From the NCBI GenBank assembly GCA_934130265.1, contig CAKOYC010000015.1, positions 1 through 12,877 of the forward strand: a stretch of DNA of 12,877 nt. Direction: 5' to 3'. How positions within the stretch are numbered: the stretch's first letter is position 1; each line of letters starts with the position of its first letter. Below the pieces are notes generated by a model, which was not told the origin of the DNA, searched no databases, and was given only the letters and a program-made list of their open reading frames with translations. A program made the position numbers and the translations under genes. Source of the stretch: an uncultured Bacilli bacterium (lineage in GTDB: Bacteria; Bacillota_I; Bacilli_A; RF39; UBA660). Shown here piece by piece: positions 5,851-12,877 of this stretch.

Positions 5851-6557
5851 AGCTTTTTATACTCTTCTTTTTGTTTTGCTAAATACTTCTTTATTCTACC
5901 TAATGGATCATGATTAGATAATTTTATCTTTGGAAAGGCATTTAACATATGAAGCATTAAGCCTTTATTCTTAATAATTTCATTTCTTACTTTTCTACTT
6001 ATCTCTTCTGTAGCATCCTTTGCTGTAAATTTTGTAGCAGCTATTTTAACTTGACACATAGTAGTTACTGTAATAATTACATCAATAATAAAAATAACAA
6101 ATAAAACGATAGATAATATTATTAAAACATTGTGAGGAATCATTGATACTAATCCATCTAGAAAAGGATGGAGGATACTTACAATTAACACTCCTCCTAA
6201 ACCAAATAAACAAGAATTTTCTAAACATACTCTACCTGATAAATTAAATTTCTTCTCAGTATAATCCCACCATCTAGCATGGAATATTTTTTCTAAGATT
6301 AAACTAGTCATATATTCCATTAAAGTACAAACAAAAGCAGACATAACAAATAAAGTAATAATATCTTTACTATACTTAGCTAGAAAGATATTCATTATAA
6401 CACTACTAAATCCGTAAATTGGTAAGTATGGTCCTAGACAAAATCCTCTATTTACTATTAACTTTTTATTATTTATAGAACAAGAAGTAATCTCGGTTAA
6501 GTAGCCAATAAATGAATATATCATAAAAAAGAAAAACCAATAACATATTTTATACAT
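5826..6557 (-). CDS. CmpB-like putative ABC-transporter permease family membrane protein
   Basis: The 243-residue protein has about five hydrophobic helices, starting at residue 6. It carries the signature of the 'putative ABC-transporter type IV' (CmpB) family: an early SFIGYLTE segment, NRGFCLGPYLPIYG (36-49), and WWDYTEKKFNLSGRVCLENS (96-115). A long basic cytoplasmic tail (about 175-243) ends in KEKSKRK. Family function is not established; the name comes from a link to transporter loci. It is the last gene of the uppP-ZIP operon, starting 10 nt after the ZIP stop, with its AGGAGG site overlapping that stop. It ends at the shared terminator. No ATPase partner is present in the window, so a transporter role is unsupported here. 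Confidence 0.75.
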   Translation of the reverse strand: MYKICYWFFFFMIYSFIGYLTEITSCSINNKKLIVNRGFCLGPYLPIYGFSSVIMNIFLAKYSKDIITLFVMSAFVCTLMEYMTSLILEKIFHARWWDYTEKKFNLSGRVCLENSCLFGLGGVLIVSILHPFLDGLVSMIPHNVLIILSIVLFVIFIIDVIITVTTMCQVKIAATKFTAKDATEEISRKVRNEIIKNKGLMLHMLNAFPKIKLSNHDPLGRIKKYLAKQKEEYKKLKEKSKRK

Positions 6558-6567
6558 CTAAAACCTC

Positions 6568-7317
6568 CTAATCAAACAATAAGGTAAGCAAAAATATTAA
6601 TACTCCACTTATTAAACCATAGATAGTCATATTTTTATTCTTAGTATCTTTAACTTTAGGTAGTAATTCAAAGAATACTAAGTAGAATAACATACCAAGT
6701 ACTAGAGATAGTAGTATTCCCATAAAAGTATTACTAGCACTAGTTAGACCAAACATATAAGGAATTAAGCCTCCTAGAAATGTTGAAATGCTTAAAAGAA
6801 GTATGGGAAGACGAAGAGATTTTTTGGCATCACTTTGATAATACACACTACCTATCATCACTCCTAAAGGAAGATTATGAATACCAACACCAATACTCAT
6901 CATCACTCCTAAAGACATATTAGAAAGTGTTACAAAGTAAATAGCCATTCCTTCTATTATATTATGAATAATTAATACTATTATAGAAAGTAGACCAATA
7001 TGATGAATATTTTCTCTAACTTCTTTATTAGTTTTTAAATGATCATGATGATCTGGAATAAAGTGATCAAGTACTTTAAATATTAAGAAACCTATTAAAG
7101 AAAAGATTATAAATAGATAAAGTTTTCCAAAGCCAAATACTTCTAATGCTTCCTTTAAAAGATCAAACACCATTAACATGATTAATAGTGAAAAAGCTAG
7201 TGAAAATATATAGTCTAGAACTTTTCTTTTCTTTTTAAGAAAGAAAGAAAAGATTATTCCAACTACTAAGAATAATCCTAATAGAAAAGTAATAAATAAT
7301 GAAAGTGTATTGCTCAT
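6568..7317 (-). CDS. ZIP-family divalent metal transporter
   Basis: The 249-residue membrane protein has about eight hydrophobic helices. It has a His-rich loop between helices 3 and 4 (HFIPDHHDHLK, about 85-95), then HNIIEGMA (118-125) in helix 4 and GVGIHNLPLG (143-152) in helix 5, the two metal-binding helices of ZIP (zinc/iron permease) proteins. ZIP proteins bring Zn2+ or other divalent metals into the cytoplasm. Helix 4 keeps H118 and E122. Helix 5 keeps H147, but the usual Glu of HNxPEG is Leu151, so one binuclear-site ligand is missing and metal preference may differ. It begins 5 nt after the uppP stop, with a GGGGG-type site overlapping the uppP 3' end, and so is co-transcribed with it. 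Confidence 0.83.
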   Translation of the reverse strand: MSNTLSLFITFLLGLFLVVGIIFSFFLKKKRKVLDYIFSLAFSLLIMLMVFDLLKEALEVFGFGKLYLFIIFSLIGFLIFKVLDHFIPDHHDHLKTNKEVRENIHHIGLLSIIVLIIHNIIEGMAIYFVTLSNMSLGVMMSIGVGIHNLPLGVMIGSVYYQSDAKKSLRLPILLLSISTFLGGLIPYMFGLTSASNTFMGILLSLVLGMLFYLVFFELLPKVKDTKNKNMTIYGLISGVLIFLLTLLFD

Positions 7318-7322
7318 ACTAT

Positions 7323-8144
7323 CTACCCCCTAAATGTTACTAATAAGATAACGATAAGTGCTAATAAGATACGGTAAATCATAAAAGCTTTAAAGTCATG
7401 TTTTTTTAAGTATTGTAATAAGAATTTAATACAGATAATTCCTGTTATAAAAGCTATAACTATTCCTACTAAGAATATAGCTAAATTACTAGCAATTAAA
7501 GTAACAGCTTCTCCTTTTAGAAATTGTAATAGACAAGCTCCTAGAACAACTGGTGCTGATAAGTAGAAAGAAAACTTAGCAGCATCTTCTCTATTTACTT
7601 TTAAAGCTCTAGCACAAGCAATAGTAGTACCACTTCTACTAAATCCTGGAATTAAAGCAAATACCTGACTACAACCTATTAAAAGTGCATCTTTAAATGA
7701 TAAATCACTCACCTTTTTAACTTGTTTAGAATTTTTATCAACTAAATAAATAATTATTCCCATAGCAATTAAAGCAATAGCTATTAAGTAGTAATTTGTT
7801 CTAATAGCGTTTTCTATAACATCTTCAAATAATACTCCAGCAATAGCAGCCGGAATAGTTGCTACAATTATCTCAAAGAAAAGTTTTCCTTCCTTATCTT
7901 TAACGCCTTTAGTAAAACCTTTTACTACCATATTTAAAAAGTCTTTAAAGAAAAATACGGCTATAGCAAGTAAAGTTCCAAGATGAAGAGCAAGATCGAA
8001 ACATAACGCAAGTTCACTACCCATACCTTTTCCAATACCAAACACATCTCTAAAAATAATTAAATGTGCACTTGACGAAATTGGTAAGAACTCAGCAATA
8101 CCTTGAACTATGCCTAATATAACAGCTGCAATAATATGATTCAT
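7323..8144 (-). CDS. uppP: Undecaprenyl-diphosphate phosphatase UppP (BacA)
   Basis: UppP removes a phosphate from undecaprenyl diphosphate to regenerate the lipid carrier for peptidoglycan and other wall polymers; it is an integral membrane enzyme and overproduction gives bacitracin resistance. The 273-residue protein shows QGIAEFLPISSSAHLI (14-29, with E18, S25 and H27) and PGFSRSGTT (166-174, with R170), the two catalytic motifs, plus about eight helices. The length is typical. It leads a three-gene operon with the ZIP and CmpB-like genes. The start at 8144 follows GAGGG, with an extended -10 promoter at 8171-8179. The family motifs are intact. Confidence 0.96.
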   Translation of the reverse strand: MNHIIAAVILGIVQGIAEFLPISSSAHLIIFRDVFGIGKGMGSELALCFDLALHLGTLLAIAVFFFKDFLNMVVKGFTKGVKDKEGKLFFEIIVATIPAAIAGVLFEDVIENAIRTNYYLIAIALIAMGIIIYLVDKNSKQVKKVSDLSFKDALLIGCSQVFALIPGFSRSGTTIACARALKVNREDAAKFSFYLSAPVVLGACLLQFLKGEAVTLIASNLAIFLVGIVIAFITGIICIKFLLQYLKKHDFKAFMIYRILLALIVILLVTFRG

Positions 8145-8170
8145 AATTAATACCCTCTTTTCTAAATAAG

Positions 8171-8179
8171 ATTATAACA
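8171..8179 (-). promoter_or_regulatory. Extended -10 promoter of the uppP operon
   Basis: TGTTATAAT on the minus strand (TATAAT at 8171-8176) lies 26 bases upstream of the uppP start. The expected -35 position is the T-rich tail of the aspS terminator, TTTCTT, a poor match. Confidence 0.65.
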
Positions 8180-8186
8180 AAATACC

Positions 8187-8222
8187 AAAGAAAAAGAAAG
8201 TCTAACTTCTGAAACTTTCTTG
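8187..8222 (-). terminator. Terminator of the hisS-aspS operon
   Basis: On the minus strand AAGAAAGT (8214-8221) pairs perfectly with ACTTTCTT (8194-8201) across a 12-base loop, followed by TTTCTTT. It lies just after the aspS stop at 8230. Confidence 0.8.
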
Positions 8223-8229
8223 ATAGTTA

Positions 8230-9975
8230 TTATTCTTTTTCTAATTTTATACCTAAATCTTCAAGTTGTTTTTTAGCAACCTTATTAGGAGCTTCACTCA
8301 TCAAACAACTAGCACTAGCAGTCTTTGGAAAAGCTATTACATCACGAATGTTATCAGTTTCTGTTAATAACATAGTAAGACGATCTAGTCCAATAGCAAG
8401 TCCACCATGAGGAGGTGTTCCATATTTCAAAGCTTCAACAAAGAAACCAAATTTCTCGTCAATATCTTCTTTAGTTAATTCTAAAGCTTCAAACATTTTC
8501 TCTTGAACTTCTTCATTATGGATACGAATAGATCCTCCACCTGCTTCATAGCCATTAATAACAATATCATAAGCTTTAGAGTAGCAGTGAGCTTTATCTG
8601 TTAAAAGTTTATCTACATCACTATCAAGTGGTGCTGTAAATGGATGATGACAAGCAACAAATCTATTTTCTTCTTCACTCCACTCAAATGATGGAAACTT
8701 AGTAACCCATAATAATTTGTAATCACCTTTTTTGATAAGATCTAAGTCACGAGCTAATTTGCATCTTAAAGCTCCTAATGTCTGATAAACTACCATTTTG
8801 TTATCAGCACCAAAGAATAAGATATCATTATCTTTAAGTTCTAGTTTTTTAACTAACTCTTCTTTTTCTTTATCACTTAAGAATTTACTAATACCACCAG
8901 TAAACTCTTTATTTTCATATTTTACAAATGGAAGCCCTTTTGCTTTATAAATTTTTATAAATTCAGTTAACTCATCAGTTTTCTTTCTAGAAAAATATGT
9001 TGCATTATCATCTACTTTTATACAAGCGATAGTACTTTTCTCATCAAGGGCATTTGAAAATACTTTAAATTCACTATCTTTAAATATATCTTTAACGTCA
9101 GTTATTTTCATATCGAATCTTAAGTCTGGTTTATCAGAACCATAATACTTCATGGCATCATCATATTCCATTCTCTTAAGTGGTAATTCAATTTCTATTC
9201 CTTTAATTTCTTTAAAGACATGAGCGATTAACTTTTCAGTCATACTCATTACATCTTCTTCATTAACGAAACTCATTTCCATATCGACTTGTGTAAACTC
9301 TGGTTGTCTATCACTTCTTAAGTCTTCATCACGAAAACACTTGGCTATTTGAAAGTATTTTTCCATCCCACCTACCATTAATAATTGTTTAAATAATTGA
9401 GGTGATTGAGGAAGAGCATAAAACTTTCCTTTATTTACTCTACTAGGTACTAAATAGTCTCTTGCCCCTTCTGGAGTTGATTTACAAAGTACTGGAGTTT
9501 CTACTTCAATAAAACCTTTACTATCTAAGAAATTTCTAATAGCAAGCATAATCTTATGACGAGTTATTAAATTGTCTTTTAAGTTACTTCTTCTAAGATC
9601 AAGATAACGATACTTTAGTCTTGTATCTTCTAAGGCAGTGGTATCATTTGTTATTTCAAAAGGTAAATCTCTTGAAGAATTTAACAGTTCAATATTAGTT
9701 AATTCAACTTCAATATCCCCTGTAGCTATATTTTTATTTTTAGATTCTCTTTCTTTAACAATACCTTCTACTTTTAAAACATATTCATTCTTTAGATTAC
9801 TAGCAAGAGTATAAGTATCTCCTTCACGAGCTACTAATTGAACTATACCACTTCTATCACGAAGGTCAATAAAGCATACTCCTCCTAAGTCTCTTTTCTT
9901 TTGTACCCAACCATATAGAGTTACTTCTTTATCTTTATCAGTTAATCTTAAACTATTATTTTCTATTGTTTTCAT
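8230..9975 (-). CDS. aspS: Aspartyl-tRNA synthetase
   Basis: This class II synthetase charges tRNA-Asp with aspartate. In the 581-residue product an N-terminal OB-fold anticodon-binding domain (about 10-105) is followed by the catalytic core. The core contains QSPQ (190-193), motif 2 FRDEDLRSDRQPEFTQ (214-229) and motif 3 GLAIGLDRL (525-533). A GAD insert at about 280-410 marks the bacterial type. The size is normal. A GTG at 9984 lies in frame, but it directly abuts the AGGAA site (9985-9989). The ATG at 9975 (MKTIENN) has the site at proper distance, so I chose it. It follows hisS by 12 nt, with its ribosome binding site overlapping the hisS stop, and shares the T-box leader. Whether it also charges tRNA-Asn cannot be told. 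Confidence 0.96.
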   Translation of the reverse strand: MKTIENNSLRLTDKDKEVTLYGWVQKKRDLGGVCFIDLRDRSGIVQLVAREGDTYTLASNLKNEYVLKVEGIVKERESKNKNIATGDIEVELTNIELLNSSRDLPFEITNDTTALEDTRLKYRYLDLRRSNLKDNLITRHKIMLAIRNFLDSKGFIEVETPVLCKSTPEGARDYLVPSRVNKGKFYALPQSPQLFKQLLMVGGMEKYFQIAKCFRDEDLRSDRQPEFTQVDMEMSFVNEEDVMSMTEKLIAHVFKEIKGIEIELPLKRMEYDDAMKYYGSDKPDLRFDMKITDVKDIFKDSEFKVFSNALDEKSTIACIKVDDNATYFSRKKTDELTEFIKIYKAKGLPFVKYENKEFTGGISKFLSDKEKEELVKKLELKDNDILFFGADNKMVVYQTLGALRCKLARDLDLIKKGDYKLLWVTKFPSFEWSEEENRFVACHHPFTAPLDSDVDKLLTDKAHCYSKAYDIVINGYEAGGGSIRIHNEEVQEKMFEALELTKEDIDEKFGFFVEALKYGTPPHGGLAIGLDRLTMLLTETDNIRDVIAFPKTASASCLMSEAPNKVAKKQLEDLGIKLEKE

Positions 9976-9987
9976 ATTTAACACTTC

Positions 9988-11334
9988 CTATTCATCCTTA
10001 CAGTGACATCCATCATGACCACAGTCACCGTTGCAATCATGATCACAGTCACAATCATCACTATCAATAGTTAATTTTTCATCTAAATAGTAAATTAAAG
10101 CATCTAGACTAATTATTTCTTCTTCTTTAGTCTTATTATTTTTAACTTTTACTTCATTATTATTTAAATCTTCACTATTAAGTATTACTAAAAACTTACT
10201 ATTTAATCTATCAGCTTGCTTAAATTGTCCTTTCAAACTTCTTCCTGTGTACTCAGTCTCAACGATAAAGCCAGCCATTCTTAATTCTTGAGCTAGATAT
10301 ACAGCATACTTTTTCTCATCTTCATTAACGTACATTAAGAATAAGTCAATACTATCTACAATTGGTAATTTAGCTTGTTCAAGTTCTAGAGCCATTACTA
10401 AACGACCAATACCTGAAGCAAAACCAATACATGGTGTTTCTGGTCCTCCTAATTCTTTAACTAGACCATTATATCTTCCCCCTGCTCCTATAACATTATT
10501 AGCTCCAAAACCTTTTACTTTTGCTTCGATTTCAAAGACTGTATGATTATAATAATCAAGTCCTCTAACAATACTTGGATTAACTTCATAATCAATTTGC
10601 ATAATATCAAGGTAATCTTTTACTTTTTCAAATCTTTCTTTTGATTCTTCATTTAAATAATCGATTGTCTTAGGGGCATTCTTTAATATTTCATTATCAG
10701 CATCTACTTTACAATCTAATATTCTAAGAGGATTCTTTAAAAATCTTTCTTTACAGTCATCACAAAATTCATCAATATGTGGTCTAAAGTATTCAACTAA
10801 AGCTTCACGATAAGTATTACGAGAAGCAGTATCTCCTAAACTATTAATGTTAACTTTTATTTCTTTTAGGCCTAATAGTTTGTAGATATTTACAGCTGCT
10901 GATATTATTTCCGCATCACTTAGTGGGTCATCACTTCCAAGGATTTCCATACCAAACTGAGTTAATTCTCTATCTCTTCCAGATTGTGGTCTTTCATAAC
11001 GATACATGGTTCCATTATAATAAACTTTAACTGGTTGATTGGCATCCCCATACATTTTGTTTTCAATATAACTTCTACAAACTCCAGCTGTACCTTCTGG
11101 TCTTAAAGAAAGATGTCTATCCCCTCTATCTACAAAGTCATATGTTTCTTTGGTAACAATATCAGTAGTTTCTCCTATTCCTCTATGAAATAATTCACTA
11201 GATTCAAAGATAGGTGTTCTTATATAGTTATAGTTATACTTTTCCATAACTTGGTCAATTACTGCTTCTACACATTTCCAAATCTTTGCTTCCCTTCCAT
11301 AAATATCATTAGTTCCTTTTGGTCTTTGTATCAT
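9988..11334 (-). CDS. hisS: Histidyl-tRNA synthetase with a Cys/His/Asp-rich C-terminal tail
   Basis: This class II synthetase charges tRNA-His. It starts MIQRPKGTNDIYG. Motif 2 is YRYERPQSGRDRELTQFGME (111-130), the histidine-specific motifs are RGLDYYNHTVFE (257-268) and GGRYNGLVKELGG (285-297), and a C-terminal anticodon-binding domain runs from about 327 to 420. Typical bacterial HisRS ends near residue 420-430. This one continues for 25 residues (424-448) rich in Asp, with six Cys (428, 430, 434, 438, 443, 445) and three His (432, 440, 444), which looks like a metal-binding appendage. The start at 11334 follows a perfect AAGGAGG (11341-11347). It is the first gene of the hisS-aspS operon under a T-box leader. 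The core looks fully functional. Confidence 0.96.
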   Translation of the reverse strand: MIQRPKGTNDIYGREAKIWKCVEAVIDQVMEKYNYNYIRTPIFESSELFHRGIGETTDIVTKETYDFVDRGDRHLSLRPEGTAGVCRSYIENKMYGDANQPVKVYYNGTMYRYERPQSGRDRELTQFGMEILGSDDPLSDAEIISAAVNIYKLLGLKEIKVNINSLGDTASRNTYREALVEYFRPHIDEFCDDCKERFLKNPLRILDCKVDADNEILKNAPKTIDYLNEESKERFEKVKDYLDIMQIDYEVNPSIVRGLDYYNHTVFEIEAKVKGFGANNVIGAGGRYNGLVKELGGPETPCIGFASGIGRLVMALELEQAKLPIVDSIDLFLMYVNEDEKKYAVYLAQELRMAGFIVETEYTGRSLKGQFKQADRLNSKFLVILNSEDLNNNEVKVKNNKTKEEEIISLDALIYYLDEKLTIDSDDCDCDHDCNGDCGHDGCHCKDE

Positions 11335-11350
11335 AATATTCCTCCTTAAA

Positions 11351-11538
11351 ATAAAAAGATGACACTTATTAAGGACAGGTTTTCCTGTGGTGCCACCTTA
11401 TTTTATACTCTAAATAACCATATCGTGGTTTAACGCTTCTTTTTTTATTGGATGTCTTCTATTTTCTTTTCTATAAGTATTTTCACCAGCCATACTTTCT
11501 CTAAATAGAATTAAAAATATACTCTTTCCAAAGAAGAT
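11351..11538 (-). ncRNA. T-box leader (riboswitch) of the hisS-aspS operon
   Basis: T-box RNAs sense uncharged tRNA and let transcription continue when charging is low. Reading the minus strand: Stem I base CTTCTTT (11530-11536) pairs with AAAGAAG (11436-11442); TTCTATTT (11503-11510) pairs with AAATAGAA (11457-11464); AAGTAT/ATACTT closes the GGCTGGTGAAA distal loop, with an AGAGA bulge at 11498-11502. The specifier region reads GACAT (11452-11456), preceded by GAA. GAC is an Asp codon and is followed by A as is usual; CAT is a His codon overlapping by one base. The T-box sequence AAGGTGGCACC (11389-11399) can form the antiterminator, AAGG/CCTT plus ACAGG-AAAA-CCTGT. Alternatively GGTGGCAC (11390-11397) pairs with GTGTCATC (11358-11365) to form a terminator followed by TTTTTAT. 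Confidence 0.92.
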
Positions 11539-11544
11539 AAGCTT

Positions 11545-11573
11545 ATTATATAACATTTAATTATAATTAGCAA
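11545..11573 (-). promoter_or_regulatory. Promoter of the hisS-aspS T-box operon
   Basis: On the minus strand TTGCTA (11568-11573), a 17-base spacer and a consensus TATAAT (11545-11550) place the transcript start near 11538, just before Stem I of the T-box. The -35 nearly touches the stop of the upstream peptidase gene at 11575. Confidence 0.82.
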
Positions 11574-11574
11574 T

Positions 11575-12729
11575 TTATTTTTTAAAATAATTTGTCATCT
11601 TTTTAACCATTACTTTAGATATTTTATCATCGTCAAGTCCAATACTATCTAATTTGCCTTTATCAAAATATGGGCCTCTTATCATTTGAAACTTATCATA
11701 TAGTGTTTTATCATCTAACATAGAAAATGCAATCATCATACCATAACTATACTCAAGAGCTGATTTTATATCAATGAAATTATCGCATAAAGGCATATCT
11801 AAAGATACTCCTGTCTCTTGTCTAACAGAATCAGTTATTTCTTCCCTAGATAAAACTCCTTTATGTTTTCTTAATAATTTAGAATCAATAAAGCCTACTG
11901 GTGCTAATACTGATAAGTTTTCTAGATAACTTACAACACTATCTGCCAAGAAAGCCTTAGTATCATCTTTATAAATATTATTTTTTAATAAATACTCATA
12001 AAACTTATATTCTTGATAAGTAGAATTAACCTCAATATAAGGTGATGTTTGAAAATAAAGACTAGTCATACTATTAGAATGAGTACTGTTATAAGTAGAA
12101 AGATCTAAAACATGACCAAACTCATGAACTATTGTACTAAGTTCTCCAATTTTATTTTCTGTTTCTGTTAAAAATACTAATTTTTCATTTCCTAGTGGAT
12201 TATAAATTGTAGCACCAATTGACATTATCATATTTAAAAAAGAATCAGGCATCTTATATATAGAACCATTTCTTTGACACTCAACAAATAAATCTTTAAG
12301 TTCAATACCTTCACTATTAAAATAAGCTTCTAATATTTCTTCCTGCTCTTTTGGACTTATATAGGAAAGTCCTTTACTATCTAATTCATCATTATATAAT
12401 ATCAAGTATTCATTTATTATCTCATTAATATCATCAATAAAATTAAATATTAATTTACTATGCCTGTCTTTATTATTAATTAACTCTTCCATACTTTTCT
12501 TCTGAATAGAATTATCTTTATCTACTGATGAAAAATGAACAAATTTATTTTTATATAGTCTTGGATTTGGACTATATTCTTTATCTAATCCCATATATAT
12601 CATTAGAAGAGTTTCATACATTTTGACATATGCTTCACTATCTAGTGGTTTTTTGCAATCAAGAAAATGATTTTCTAATTCTTCTATCTTAGTATATATA
12701 CTTCTATAATTATCATTTAATTTTATCAT
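11575..12729 (-). CDS. Compact M3-family zinc metallopeptidase (oligoendopeptidase F-like)
   Basis: The 384-residue product carries the zinc motif VHEFGHVLDL (201-210; ligands H202 and H206, catalytic E203). It then has PYIEVNSTYQEYKFYEYLL (230-248), matching the third-ligand region of M3 peptidases (VAEVASTxNE...LL), so E233 is the probable third ligand. M3 oligopeptidases cleave short peptides in the cytoplasm. The usual length is about 550-600 residues, so this protein lacks much of the N-terminal helical lid yet keeps the catalytic half, including a long helical N-terminus from 1 to about 170. No signal peptide is seen. The start at 12729 has a GAGG site 7 bases upstream and a good promoter at 12751-12779. 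It lacks a visible terminator of its own, so some transcripts may run into the T-box leader. Confidence 0.8.
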   Translation of the reverse strand: MIKLNDNYRSIYTKIEELENHFLDCKKPLDSEAYVKMYETLLMIYMGLDKEYSPNPRLYKNKFVHFSSVDKDNSIQKKSMEELINNKDRHSKLIFNFIDDINEIINEYLILYNDELDSKGLSYISPKEQEEILEAYFNSEGIELKDLFVECQRNGSIYKMPDSFLNMIMSIGATIYNPLGNEKLVFLTETENKIGELSTIVHEFGHVLDLSTYNSTHSNSMTSLYFQTSPYIEVNSTYQEYKFYEYLLKNNIYKDDTKAFLADSVVSYLENLSVLAPVGFIDSKLLRKHKGVLSREEITDSVRQETGVSLDMPLCDNFIDIKSALEYSYGMMIAFSMLDDKTLYDKFQMIRGPYFDKGKLDSIGLDDDKISKVMVKKMTNYFKK

Positions 12730-12750
12730 AGTTCTACCTCTTAGCTAATT

Positions 12751-12779
12751 ATTATAAGTTATTTCTAATTAAATGGAAA
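12751..12779 (-). promoter_or_regulatory. Promoter of the M3 peptidase gene
   Basis: On the minus strand TTTCCA (12774-12779), a 17-base spacer and TATAAT (12751-12756) lie 21 bases before the start codon. Further upstream an inverted repeat TTTTCAT-N8-ATGAAAA (12792-12813) and a lone TTGACA-like hexamer may be regulatory, but nothing decisive is seen to the window end. Confidence 0.7.
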
Positions 12780-12877
12780 GTTTTTTTAAGTTTTTCATAG
12801 ACTTAAATGAAAAGTAATATGTCAAGGGATAAGTAAATTTAGAAAAAAAGCTTAAAAGAATATATCTAGTATGTTAT

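Noticed and set aside
9976..9984. GTG at 9984 as the aspS start
   Set aside because: The ribosome binding site AGGAA directly abuts this GTG, leaving no spacing; the ATG at 9975 is correctly placed and matches the usual AspRS start.
12792..12813. TTTTCAT/ATGAAAA inverted repeat as a terminator for a gene to the right
   Set aside because: On neither strand is the stem followed by a T run in the right place, and A/T-only arms of this size are expected by chance here.
1..12877. Mollicute genetic code (UGA = Trp)
   Set aside because: UGA ends the gene at 404 exactly where the next gene begins, and Trp residues in the conserved proteins are encoded by TGG, so the standard bacterial code applies.

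Overview
The window is AT-rich chromosomal DNA from a low-GC Firmicute. Supporting signs are strong AGGAGG-type ribosome binding sites, extended -10 (TGnTATAAT) promoters, a CIRCE operator in front of hrcA, a T-box leader in front of hisS-aspS, and a gene repertoire like that of gut Bacilli (RF39/Erysipelotrichia-like lineages). The lineage is an inference. UGA is used as a stop at the end of the gene ending at 404 and Trp is encoded by TGG, so this is not a Mycoplasma-code genome. No phage, IS element, CRISPR array, rRNA or tRNA gene was seen.

Layout from left to right. (1) 1-230: the 5' end of hrcA on the minus strand, running off the window, with a textbook sigma-A promoter and a CIRCE operator. 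(2) 228-958: a minus-strand pair encoding a membrane-anchored beta-rich surface protein and, through a 4-nt GTGA overlap, a 59-residue pseudopilin-like protein that starts with GTG. (3) 1037-1543: a nitroreductase-family protein. (4) 1609-2360: a broken gene in which the promoter, RBS and first ~19 codons of a response regulator are joined out of frame to the C-terminal third of an MMPL/RND-type membrane transporter, probably the scar of a deletion. (5) 2361-3681: a long, possibly decayed leader followed by a plus-strand PHP-domain phosphoesterase and its terminator. (6) 3908-5825: a collagen-like surface protein (G-P-T repeats, C-terminal beta domain) followed 1 nt later by a family 2 glycosyltransferase with a TPR tail. 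Together they look like a surface-fibre protein with a dedicated glycosylating enzyme. (7) 5826-8144: a minus-strand operon of uppP (lipid carrier recycling), a ZIP-family metal transporter and a CmpB-like membrane protein, ending at a terminator shared with the convergent glycosyltransferase gene. (8) 8187-11573: hisS-aspS, controlled by a complete T-box riboswitch whose specifier loop reads GACAU, overlapping Asp and His codons. HisRS ends in an unusual Cys/His/Asp-rich tail. (9) 11575-12877: a compact M3-family metallopeptidase with its own promoter.

Most genes here are housekeeping (heat-shock repressor, two tRNA synthetases, UppP). The accessory content is the cell-surface material: the pilin-like pair and the collagen-glycosyltransferase pair. 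The points most worth checking are the HisRS metal-binding-like tail, the ambiguous T-box specifier, the collagen/glycosyltransferase module, the GTG-started pseudopilin, and the response regulator/MMPL fusion scar.
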